NCBI GenBank assembly: GCA_963802765.1
Contig: CAWDJZ010000002.1
Location: forward strand, 78,464-142,463
Source: Gaiellasilicea sp963802765
GTDB taxonomy: Bacteria; Actinomycetota; Thermoleophilia; Gaiellales; Gaiellaceae
Direction: 5' to 3'
Length of the DNA: 64,000 nt
Positions 42,818 through 50,482 of this stretch are shown here, in pieces. The notes beneath the pieces were generated by a model that worked only from the letters and a program-made list of their open reading frames with translations, made no database searches and was not told where the DNA came from. The position numbers and the translations under genes were made by a program. How positions within the stretch are numbered: the stretch's first letter is position 1; the number at the start of each line of letters is the position of its first letter.

Positions 42818-43527
42818 AGCTCGCTCACCACCTGCGGCGTCACGCGCTGGAACGCCTCCGCGTAACGGATCGCCGTGTCGCCGGAGGAGCGGCGCGCGTG
42901 ATTGCCGCGCTGCTCGGCGCGCTGCGCGTAGTACGTGTGGAGGTACGCCTGCGCCTGCATCTCCGCCATCGCCGCCTGTTTCTGCTCGAACACCGGCGTG
43001 ATGTCGACGAACGTCGTCGGGACGAAGTTGCAGAGCTCCGGCTGGTGAGGCTCGAAGAGGAAGAGCTCCGGAGGCAGCACCGTGTCGAACGCGCTCGGGA
43101 CACCAGCGCCGGCGGCAAGGGCGCGCGCGCGCTCGACCGCATGGAACGCGGCGGCGTGGTCCGGGTTGAAGGGGTCGCGGTCGGTATGGGTGACGATCAC
43201 GTCGGGCGCGAGCTCGCGGATGCGGTCGGCGATCGAGACGAGGGCGTCCTTGCCGATCTCGAGCGGGTAGTCGCCGAGATCGAGGCACTCGAACTGCGCA
43301 CCGAGCGCTGCTGCCGCGCGCTCCGCCTCGCCATGCCGGATCTCCTTCACCTGCTCGACCGTCTGGCCGGGCTCCTTCCAGAGCTCCCCCGACTCTCCAC
43401 GCTCTCCGTACGAGAGCGCGAGCACGCGGGCCGTTCCGCCTCCCCGCGTCGTCAGCGCGACGACACCGCCGGCCCGCCAGACGAAGTCGGCCGAGTGCGC
43501 GCCGATGACGAGCAGCCGCCGGCTCAT
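42814..43527 (-). CDS. 4-oxalomesaconate hydratase, GalB-like (PIG-L/LmbE fold)
   Basis: 237-residue PIG-L superfamily protein. The zinc motif is AHSADFVWRAGG (AHxxD form), with a second histidine in HTDRDPFNPDHAAAFHAV. GERGESGELWKEPGQTVEQVK and LDLGDYPLEIGKDAL match the GalB subgroup from the Pseudomonas gallate pathway. GalB hydrates 4-oxalomesaconate to 4-carboxy-4-hydroxy-2-oxoadipate. A deacetylase role is the alternative, but the adjacent LigK/GalC-type aldolase favours the hydratase. ATG 43527 lies inside a perfect hairpin and follows interspersed element copy B. Confidence 0.82.
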   Translation of the reverse strand: MSRRLLVIGAHSADFVWRAGGVVALTTRGGGTARVLALSYGERGESGELWKEPGQTVEQVKEIRHGEAERAAAALGAQFECLDLGDYPLEIGKDALVSIADRIRELAPDVIVTHTDRDPFNPDHAAAFHAVERARALAAGAGVPSAFDTVLPPELFLFEPHQPELCNFVPTTFVDITPVFEQKQAAMAEMQAQAYLHTYYAQRAEQRGNHARRSSGDTAIRYAEAFQRVTPQVVSEL

Positions 43528-43547
43528 AGGCCACCTGGCCTATGAGC
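43522..43547 (-). promoter_or_regulatory. start-codon hairpin of the galB-like gene
   Basis: Perfect 12-base arms around two bases; plus-strand arms GCTCATAGGCCA and TGGCCTATGAGC. The CAT at 43525-43527 is the start codon on the minus strand. Abuts element copy B, as the cdsA hairpin abuts copy A. Confidence 0.6.
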
Positions 43548-43654
43548 GGGGAGGGGTGTGGGGAACCGGGAGGTTCCCCACGATTTCCAGAAGAAGGGGG
43601 CACGCGGGGGAAACATGGTTTCCCCCGCGAACGCGAGCCGCAGGCGAGCGTTGC
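43548..43654 (-). mobile_element. dual-hairpin interspersed element, copy B
   Basis: Reading on the minus strand: CGCTCGCCTGCGGCTCGCG, hairpin arms CGCGGGGGAAAC / GTTTCCCCCGCG (43603-43629), linker GCCCCCTTCTTCTGG, hairpin arms GTGGGGAACC / GGTTCCCCAC (43558-43581), then CCCCTCCCC. Same order and wording as copy A. It fills the junction between the DUF6282 stop and the galB-like start. Confidence 0.75.
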
Positions 43655-44564
43655 TCATTCCGCCCCCGCGAGCTGCCGGGACCGTCCTACGATCATCTCC
43701 CGCACCTCACCCTCGTCGAAGCCGTGCGCCGAGGAGGCGGTCGGCCCAGAGCGCGAGCCCGTCCTCGACTGCCGGGTAGTCCGGGTTGCCGCAGTCGCTC
43801 GAGAAGAGCGTGCGCTCCACGCCGACGGCGCGTACGCCGTCGAAGACGTGCTCCCACGTCGTCTTGCCGCTCAGGGGAGTGCTGAGGCAGCGCTCGAGCA
43901 CGCAGCCGCGCCCGGCGAGCTCCCGCTGGTCGTCGATCGAGAAGTCCTGGCACGGGAACTCCGGGTGCGTGACGACGAGGTGCCGCACGCCCTCCTCGAG
44001 CGCTCCGTCCACGACCGCAAATGTGTCCTCCCGCGCGAGATGCCCCGTCGCGAGGATCAGGTCGTGGCGGGCGATGGTGCGCAGCACGTCGCGTGTCTCG
44101 GGCAGGAGCCGTCCCTCGCCGTCGGTGACGTGCACGGGCTCGATGCCGAGACCGAGCTCGCGCAGCTCGTGCTGGAGCCGCGCCCAGAGCGGCACCCGGT
44201 CGCCCTCCTTCGGCTCGGTCCTACCGGCGGTCTCCGCCGGCGAGTCAACCGTCGGCATCCAGACGATGCGGGCGCCCTCGCGGGCGGCGATGTCGACGGC
44301 GAGCGCGTTCATCCCGCCGACCGCGCGGTTGAGCGACAGCGCTCCGATCGCCTGCACGCCGGGCGCGACGGCCGAGACGATCTGGGCGCGCTCGGCTGTC
44401 GAGGTGTAATGCGACTTGAGGGCGAAGCCGGCGAGCCCGACCTCCGCGAAGCGGCGGGCAAGGGCGACGTCGTCGATCCGGCGCGGGATCACGTCCGGGT
44501 CGACGTGCACGTGGAGGTCGTATGCGCCCCGGACGAGCGTGCGCGCCCGCTCGCTCGGTCGCAT
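43655..44564 (-). CDS. DUF6282-type metal-dependent hydrolase-like protein, one frameshift
   Basis: About 302 residues. AYDLHVHVDPDVIPRRIDD near the start is an HxH motif of the amidohydrolase-like TIM barrels. LKSHYTSTAERAQIV, ILATGHLAREDTFAVVD (second His), VVTHPEFPCQDFS (third His) and TLFSSDCGNPDYP (metal Asp) complete a plausible metal site. Near 43725 one extra base breaks the frame; the corrected C-terminus reads AHGFDEGEVREMIVGRSRQL and ends at 43655. Function unestablished. In this operon a 2-pyrone-4,6-dicarboxylate lactonase role, analogous to LigI, is a testable guess. Confidence 0.72.
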
Positions 44565-44599
44565 CTCCTCGGCCGGCGCGGGCTGCCATGGCCACGACG

Positions 44600-45374
44600 T
44601 TATCGCCCCCGACTTCCGGAGAGCTCGGCGAGCAGCGCCATGCTCGCCGAGGCGATCCGAGGCTCCACACCGAGCTCGAGGATGAGCTCTCGCGCGGCCT
44701 CCATCTCGTCGACACGCCGGGCGGCATGCACTCGGCTGCCCTCGAGCAGGCGCTCGAGGAGCGGTCGGCCGATCACGTCCGCGAGCTGTCTGCTCGAGCC
44801 ACTCCGCGTGGCCCGCAACCTCGGCGGCCGCAAGGCTCTCGAGCGCGGAAGCAGCGAGCCCCTTCATGAAGACCGAGCGCAGGAGCTTGAGGGCGGCCGC
44901 GTCACCCGCCTCCATGGAGACGACGTCCACCGGCATCCCCAGTGGCCCGAGCGCCTCGGCGAACGCGGCGGCCCCCTCTCCGGAGGCGAGCGCAGGAGTG
45001 CCGAGCCCGCGCGCCGGAACGGGGCCGAGCAGCGCCACGTCCGCGAAGCGCCCGCCGGCGTCGGCCACGACCGTCGCAAGCTCGCGCTTCAGCGCGGGGC
45101 GGGCGGTGTTCAGATCCGCGTAGATCGCTCCGGGCGCGAGAGACGGCAGCGCCTCAGTCGCCGCCTCGAGCGCGGCCTTCGCGGTGGTGACGCCGAGGAC
45201 CACGTCGCAGCCCGCCACGGTCGAGGCCGGATCCGGACCGACGACGACTCCTTCGGGAGTCGAGCCCACGAGCGGGTCATAGCCATGCACCCGCGCCCCC
45301 GCGGCCACGAGGTCGGCAGCGAGCCGGCTTCCCGCCTCGCCGAGTCCCAGCACCGCGACCGCGGGGGTGGTCAC
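44600..45374 (-). CDS. 6PGDH-like NAD(P)-dependent dehydrogenase with DUF1932 domain, one frameshift
   Basis: About 257 residues. An N-terminal Rossmann domain (VAVLGLGEAGSRLAADLVAAG) is followed by the 6PGDH/HIBADH strand ADLNTARPALKREL and GGRFADVALLGPVPARGLGTP (core DVALLGPVPARG). The conserved helix EAGDAAALKLLRSVFMKGLAASA carries the expected lysine. The DUF1932 C-terminus (LADVIGRPLLERLLEGSRVH) continues in another frame after about 44797; one extra base explains it. Substrate unknown. First gene of the leftward operon, divergent from the GntR gene. It could oxidise a ring-cleavage semialdehyde (role of LigC), an inference. Confidence 0.72.
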
Positions 45375-45440
45375 CGCGGGGCTGGGGGTCGGCTCGCCGG
45401 CGTGCTTTCGCCCATTCGCGGCAAAGATTGAACAGAATTG

Positions 45441-45477
45441 TTGACGATATTGCAACCATGCGTCACTATGCGTGACG
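45441..45477. promoter_or_regulatory. divergent control region: promoter and inverted-repeat operator
   Basis: TTGACG (45441-45446), 17 bases, CACTAT (45464-45469) form a rightward promoter for the GntR gene. CGTCAC-N5-GTGACG (45461-45477) overlaps the -10 and the first GTG, a good position for autorepression. The 98-base gap also serves the leftward operon. Confidence 0.5.
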
Positions 45478-46145
45478 ACCGTGGCGAGCAATTCCGACTA
45501 CGCCGCGCTTCGCGAAGCCATCGTCCGTGGCGACATCGCCCCCAACGCCCGCCTCGTCGAAGCGGATCTGAGCACGGACTATGAGATGTCCCGGGGCGCG
45601 GTGCGAACGGCGCTCATCCGCCTCGAGCAGGAGGGGCTCGTCGTCCGGGAGCCGCACAAAGGGCGCGCGCGTACGGCAGGTCTCCGACGAAGAGGCCGTC
45701 GAGATCCTCCAGGCCCGCGCGGTCCTCGAAGGGCTGGCCGTCAGGCTCACCGCGCAGCGCATCGACGATGCCGGCGCCGCACGCCTGCATGGGTATCTCG
45801 CACGACAGCGCGAGCTGCTCGTGCTCGGCGACCTCCTCGGGGCATCGGACGCGAACGCCGATCTCCACGCCGCCTTGCTCGAGCTCTCCGGGCACAGCAC
45901 TGCCCTGCGCCTCATCCGTGCCTTGAACTCCCAGACGGTGCGATATCAGTACCGGACGATTCTCATCCCCGGCCGCTCGGCGGCGTCCGTGGAGGAGCAT
46001 GCGGCGATCGTTCAGGCGGTCGTGGCCGGAGACGCCGGACGGGGCCGAGGAGGCGATGCGTACCCATCTGTTCAACGTCGCCGAGGCGGTGCAGCGCGGT
46101 CTGATCAGGGGCGCCATCGACACGGGGAGTCGCGGTGCTCTCTGA
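45472..46145 (+). CDS. GntR/FCD family regulator, two frameshifts
   Basis: FadR-like regulator. Winged helix: ALREAIVRGDIAPNARLVEADLSTDYEMSRGAVRTALIRLEQEGLV (key motif MSRGAVRTALIRLEQEG). The FCD effector domain continues in the next frame (VLEGLAVRLTAQRID, LHAALLELSGHSTALRLI, EEHAAIVQAVVAGDA) and its C-terminus in the third. Extra bases at about 45662 and 46033 account for both shifts; corrected length about 223 residues. FCD regulators sense organic acids. GTG 45472 or GTG 45481 is the start. It is transcribed with the second LigM paralogue and diverges from the 45-38 kb operon. Confidence 0.82.
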
Positions 46146-46180
46146 CTGCCGGGCTCGGTGATGGAGAAGGGAGGATCGAC

Positions 46181-47566
46181 GTGAGTCATCGGAGTCTGGA
46201 GCAGGTACTGGGCTCGGTCGACAGCCCGGTCGAGCTGCTGCGCAACGCGCAGACCGGGGCGAACGTCTTCCCCGGGGTCCCGGCCGAGTTCACGAACTGG
46301 CGCGACGAGCAGCGGGCCTGGCAGACGACCTGCGTTCTCTTCAACCAGTCGTTCCACATGAACGACCTGGCCGTGGAGGGCCCCGATGCCTTGGAGCTGC
46401 TGTCTCGTCTCGCGATCAACAGCTTCGACGGCTTCGGCATCGACCGCGCCAAGCACTTCGTGCCGTGCAGCCCGGAGGGCTACGTCATCGGCGACGTGAT
46501 CCTCTTCCCGCTCGGGGAGGACCGCTTCAATCTCGTGGGTCGCGCGCCGGCGCTGAACTGGGTGACCTACCACGCCGAGACCGGCGGGTACGACGTGCGG
46601 GTCGACATGGACCTGAGGTCGGCCTTGCGTACCGATGGACGACGGAAGCTCTACCGCTTCCAGCTGCAGGGCCCGACGGCGATGCAGGTCCTCGAGAAGG
46701 CTCTGGGGCAGTCTCCGCCCGAGCTCGAGTTCTTCCACACGACGACGGTGGCGATCGCCGGAAGGACCATCGGCGCGCTCCGTCACGGAATGGTCGGTCA
46801 GCCCGGCTGGGAGCTCTTCGGGCCGTGGGACGACGGGGAAGCAGTCCACCAGGCGCTCGTGGAGGCCGGCGAGGAGTTCGGGCTCAGGTTGGCGGGTGCC
46901 CGCGCGTACTCGTCCAACACCATCGAGTCGGGCTGGATCCCGTCTCCGCTACCTGCGGTCTACTCCGGGGAGGAGATGCGGGCGTACCGCGAGTGGCTGC
47001 CGGCAACCGGCTACGAGGGATCGGCCTCGATCGGAGGGAGCTTCGTCTCCGACCGCATCGAGGACTACTACTTCACGCCCTGGGACCTCGGGTACGGGAG
47101 CTACATCAAGTTCGACCACGACTTCATCGGGCGCGAGGCGCTCGCAGGAATGGCCGAGGGTGAGCATCGCCAGAAAGTCACGCTGGCGCTCGATGACGAG
47201 GACGTGACGCGCACGATCGGCACGATGTTCCAGACATCCGGCCGGGCGAAGTTCATGGACTGGCCGTCTGCCGTGTACGCGATGCATCAGTACGACCGCG
47301 TCACGGTCGACGGCGAGACGGTCGGCGTCTCCACGTGGATCAGCTACAGCTCGAACGAGGGCAAGATGCTGACCCTGGCCGTGCTGGATGCCGACTACGC
47401 GGAGCCCGGCACGGAGGTGATCTTCGTCTGGGGCGAGGAGGACGGCGGCACCGCCAAGCCGACGGTCGAGCCGCACGAACAGACGGAGATCCGTGCCGTT
47501 GTCGGCCCGGTCCCGTACGTGGAAGCGGTGCGCACGTCCTACGCGCCCGGGAGCTGGCGGGCGTGA
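46181..47566 (+). CDS. LigM/DesA-like tetrahydrofolate-dependent O-demethylase paralogue
   Basis: 461-residue intact GcvT-fold protein, a clear paralogue of the ligM gene at 38200-39597: EFTNWRDEQRAW, VTYHAETGGYDVRV, LRHGMVGQPGWELFGPWDD, SSNTIESGWIPSPLPAVYSG, IKFDHDFIGREAL, VIFVWGEEDGG. Pocket positions differ: LigM-type NSQIGPYVYP reads NAQTGANVFP here, and FDQSHHM reads FNQSFHM, so one histidine and a tyrosine are lost. The substrate is probably a different methoxy acid (for example syringate) or another methyl donor. GTG 46181 has a ribosome site (GAAGGGAGG). It follows the GntR gene by 35 bases. Confidence 0.85.
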   Translation: MSHRSLEQVLGSVDSPVELLRNAQTGANVFPGVPAEFTNWRDEQRAWQTTCVLFNQSFHMNDLAVEGPDALELLSRLAINSFDGFGIDRAKHFVPCSPEGYVIGDVILFPLGEDRFNLVGRAPALNWVTYHAETGGYDVRVDMDLRSALRTDGRRKLYRFQLQGPTAMQVLEKALGQSPPELEFFHTTTVAIAGRTIGALRHGMVGQPGWELFGPWDDGEAVHQALVEAGEEFGLRLAGARAYSSNTIESGWIPSPLPAVYSGEEMRAYREWLPATGYEGSASIGGSFVSDRIEDYYFTPWDLGYGSYIKFDHDFIGREALAGMAEGEHRQKVTLALDDEDVTRTIGTMFQTSGRAKFMDWPSAVYAMHQYDRVTVDGETVGVSTWISYSSNEGKMLTLAVLDADYAEPGTEVIFVWGEEDGGTAKPTVEPHEQTEIRAVVGPVPYVEAVRTSYAPGSWRA

Positions 47567-47587
47567 ACCTGCCGGAGCCTACTGCGC

Positions 47588-47662
47588 TTGTATGCAAACG
47601 CGAGACGCCTGCCGGGCCCAGAGGCGGCTTCTGGACGCTGCCAAGGCGGGTGTTGTATACAT
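47588..47662 (+). promoter_or_regulatory. two FCD-type operator sites in the livK promoter
   Basis: TTGTATGCAA (47588-47597) and TTGTATACAT (47653-47662) match each other and the sites at 52385 and 52437 (consensus YTGYATRCAW). The second overlaps a candidate -10 (TATACA) behind CTGGAC (47631-47636). The rest of the 244-base gap shows nothing else recognisable. Confidence 0.6.
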
Positions 47663-47810
47663 GCGCCGATGTGCTCGCGACGCGTCGGCGAGCCGCGGTG
47701 AATGTCCACGGTTGGCGCAACTACGGGAGCGTTGCGTCGTCAGAGGTATCGATCGCACAGAAGGTCGGGCAGGCGTTGTTGCAGCCATGAGGGAAGAGAG
47801 GGAGGTCGTG

Positions 47811-49040
47811 ATGCGGTACAGGTTGATTGCGGCCGTGAGCGGTGTAGTGATGTTCACCGCCGCGCTAGGTGGATCGGCGGCCTACGGTGGGTCGGAGGGG
47901 CCCTCCCAGGCGAGCGCGATCAAGATCGGCGTGCTCACGCCGCTCACAGGGAGCTTCGCGCCCTGGGGGATTCAAGCTCGCGCCGGGATGGCTCTCGCGG
48001 TCAACGAGATCAACAGGTCGGGCGGCGTGAAGGGGCGCGGGAACGGGCGACTGCTCAACCTCGTCGTCGCGGACGACCAGACCAACAACACGAGCGCGGC
48101 CGTCGACGGCTTCAGGCGGCTGACCCAGCAGGAGGGTGCCGTCGCGGTCGGCGGGATCATCAACAGTGCCTTCGGGCTGGCGATCGGACGGCTCGCCGAG
48201 GAAGCGAAGGTACCGCTGTTCCTCATCAAGTCGGGGAACAACGACGTGTTGACGCCGAGCTCGCGGTACACGTTCCGCACCTGCCTGCCCGCTGCCGCCA
48301 TGGTGGCTACCTCCGTCGTGCAACTCGTGGAGCGGCGGGGGCTCAGGAACGTGGGCGTAATGATCGCGGACTACGCGTGGGGTCAGTCGTTCAAGTCGTC
48401 GCTCGAGGAGACGGCCAGGGCGACGGCGCCGAACGTCAGGTTCAACATCCAGGTCGCGCCCGTGACGGCGACCAACTTCATTCCGTACCTGCGCGAGCTC
48501 ACCGACACGTCGCTGATCATCGCGACGGGGCATCCGCCGGGCGGTGGGTCGATCCTGGCTCAGGCCTCTCAGCTCGGCATCAAGGCGCCGGTGGTCGGTG
48601 CGTACTCGCCGTACTCGCTCACCGTGAGAAACGCAGGAGCGACGGCGTACGGCCGTTGGAGCGACTTCAAGTGCATGGCCACGGGGACGAAGGCGTACAA
48701 GGATCTCGCGAAGCGCTACCTGCGGACGTTCCCCCAGAACGACTTCTTCGAGGACGACGCGCTTGCCGGCTACGCCTACGTGAAGATCGTCGCGCAGGCG
48801 ATCCAGAACGTCGGCACCGACCGGCAGCGGATCGCGGCCTACGTCCATGCCAACACCTTCAACATCCCCGGGTACGCGTTCCCGCTCCGCTGGACTGCGT
48901 GGGGTGAGTTGCGCGGTGCGACGGTGCAGTTCGCCGTCCTGACCAAGGGCCCGGCTCCCGAGCGCGGGCTGAACACCAACGGGGAATGGTGGCCGAGGGT
49001 GCTGTTCAAGTCGCAGCCGCTGCCGCCGTATCGTCCGTAG
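47811..49040 (+). CDS. Liv-type ABC transporter substrate-binding protein
   Basis: 409-residue periplasmic-binding protein of the branched-chain amino-acid (LivK) type, a group that also binds aromatic acids. Signal peptide MRYRLIAAVSGVVMFTAALGG, cleavage near SAAYG. The mature part starts IKIGVLTPLTGSFAPWGIQ and has LVVADDQTNNTSAAVDGFRRL, VGVMIADYAWGQSF and GGSILAQASQLGIKAPVVG. No lipobox cysteine is visible, unusual for a monoderm-type binding protein. ATG 47811 has GGGAGG upstream. It heads the livKGFHM operon behind two operator sites, next to the O-demethylase; aromatic acid uptake is inferred. Confidence 0.88.
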   Translation: MRYRLIAAVSGVVMFTAALGGSAAYGGSEGPSQASAIKIGVLTPLTGSFAPWGIQARAGMALAVNEINRSGGVKGRGNGRLLNLVVADDQTNNTSAAVDGFRRLTQQEGAVAVGGIINSAFGLAIGRLAEEAKVPLFLIKSGNNDVLTPSSRYTFRTCLPAAAMVATSVVQLVERRGLRNVGVMIADYAWGQSFKSSLEETARATAPNVRFNIQVAPVTATNFIPYLRELTDTSLIIATGHPPGGGSILAQASQLGIKAPVVGAYSPYSLTVRNAGATAYGRWSDFKCMATGTKAYKDLAKRYLRTFPQNDFFEDDALAGYAYVKIVAQAIQNVGTDRQRIAAYVHANTFNIPGYAFPLRWTAWGELRGATVQFAVLTKGPAPERGLNTNGEWWPRVLFKSQPLPPYRP

Positions 49041-49055
49041 CGTGGGAGGCGGAAC

Positions 49056-49791
49056 CTGCTCCTCGAAGTAGACGCCGTCACAAAACGCTACGGCGGACTG
49101 CCCGCGGTCGACGGCGTGACGTTCGGGATCGACGACGGCGACATCGTCGCCGTCGTCGGACCGAACGGGGCCGGTAAGAGCACGCTGCTCAAGGTCATCG
49201 TCGGGCTGGAGCGGCCGACGCACGGCCACGTCCGGCTGAACGGTGCGCGGGTCGACGGTCTGAGCCGCCCATCGGCTCAGGCGCAAGGGAATCGCGATGG
49301 CGATGCAGCGGCCGCTCCCGTTCGGCTCGCTGACGGTCCTGGAGAACGTCGTCCTCGGCGCGATGTTCGGCGTCGAGCGCGGCGTCACCGGCGAGCGGGA
49401 GGCGAGGCGGCGCGCGGCCGAGTCGCTCGCGTTCGTGGGGATGGAGAAGCGGGCCGACCAGCCGGTCTCGAGCCTGAACCTCCACGAGCTGCGGTTTCTC
49501 GAGCTGGCGAAGGCGCTCGCGGGCCAGCCCAAGGTGCTCCTGCTCGACGAGGTCATGGCAGGACTCAACGAGTCGGAGCTCGCCGCTTCGATCGAGATCG
49601 TCCGGACCGTGCGCGACAGGCTCGGTACGGCCATCCTGTGGGTCGAGCACGTGATGAGCGCCGTCATCCAGCTCGCCGAACGTGCGATCGTGCTCGACTT
49701 CGGCAAGGTCCTGGCCGAGGGCGCGCCGGAGGTCGTCATGCGGGACCCGCAGGTCGTCGACGCGTATCTCGGGCGGGCCCGCGTTGCTTGA
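49056..49791 (+). CDS. Liv-type ABC transporter ATPase (LivG-like), one frameshift
   Basis: ATP-binding subunit. It begins LLLEVDAVTKRYGGLPAVDGVTF; Walker A is GPNGAGKST. Near 49283 one extra C breaks the frame; it continues as GIAMAMQRPLPFGSLTVLENV, with LNLHELRFLELAKALAGQPKVLLLDE (signature region and Walker B) and the switch histidine in LWVEHVM. The signature reads SLNLHELR rather than LSGGQ, which is unusual. No ATG/GTG/TTG precedes the conserved start; CTG 49056 lies six bases after GGAGG and is the best candidate, unless a base is wrong. Stop overlaps livF. Confidence 0.83.
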
Positions 49792-50482
49792 GGTCGACGG
49801 GCTGGCCGCCGGTTACCTCGGCGAGCGGGTCATCGACGGCATCGAGATCGAAGTCCGTACCGGAGAGGCGGTCGCGATCGTCGGCTCGAACGGCGCGGGC
49901 AAGACGACACTCTTCCGGGCCATCGCCGGGCTGCGTCCCGCGATGGCGGGCCGGATCGTCTTCGAGGGCAAGGATCTCACCCGTCGTCCCGCGCACCGCA
50001 GAGCGCGCGCGGGAATCGCGTACGTGCCGGCCGAGCGGCACCTCTTCCCGGCGATGACGTCGAAGAGCAATCTCGTTCTGGGCGCCTTTCCCAAGCGCCC
50101 CGATCGAGAGACCCTCGAGCTCGTCTACGACCTCTTCCCGCGGTTGAAGGAGCGACAGCGCCAGCAGGCGGGAACCCTGAGCGGCGGTGAGCAGCAGATG
50201 CTGGCGGTGGCTCGCGCGCTCATGGCGCGGCCGCGGCTCCTGATGCTCGACGAACCGACGACCGGCCTGGCACCGAAGATCGCGCAGGTCGCGTTCGAGG
50301 CGCTCGAGGGGCTCAAGAAGGACGGTATGACGCTGCTGATCGCGGAGCAGCAGGTGCCGCTCGCGCTGTCCGTGGCCGACCGCGGGTACGTGCTCGAGAA
50401 CGGCCGGATCCGGCTGAGCGGGACGTCCGCCGAGCTCGACCAGAACCCGGAGGTCCGACGCGCGTACCTGGGTGTTGCGTGA
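49784..50482 (+). CDS. Liv-type ABC transporter ATPase (LivF-like)
   Basis: 232-residue LivF subunit. Complete ATPase motifs: Walker A GSNGAGKTT, signature LSGGEQQMLAVARALM, Walker B LLMLDEPTTGLAP, switch region LIAEQQV, with the usual LivF YVPAERHLFPAMT. TTG 49784 starts inside the livG end. The stop overlaps livH by four bases. Energises the importer in the cytoplasm. Confidence 0.9.
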   Translation: MLEVDGLAAGYLGERVIDGIEIEVRTGEAVAIVGSNGAGKTTLFRAIAGLRPAMAGRIVFEGKDLTRRPAHRRARAGIAYVPAERHLFPAMTSKSNLVLGAFPKRPDRETLELVYDLFPRLKERQRQQAGTLSGGEQQMLAVARALMARPRLLMLDEPTTGLAPKIAQVAFEALEGLKKDGMTLLIAEQQVPLALSVADRGYVLENGRIRLSGTSAELDQNPEVRRAYLGVA

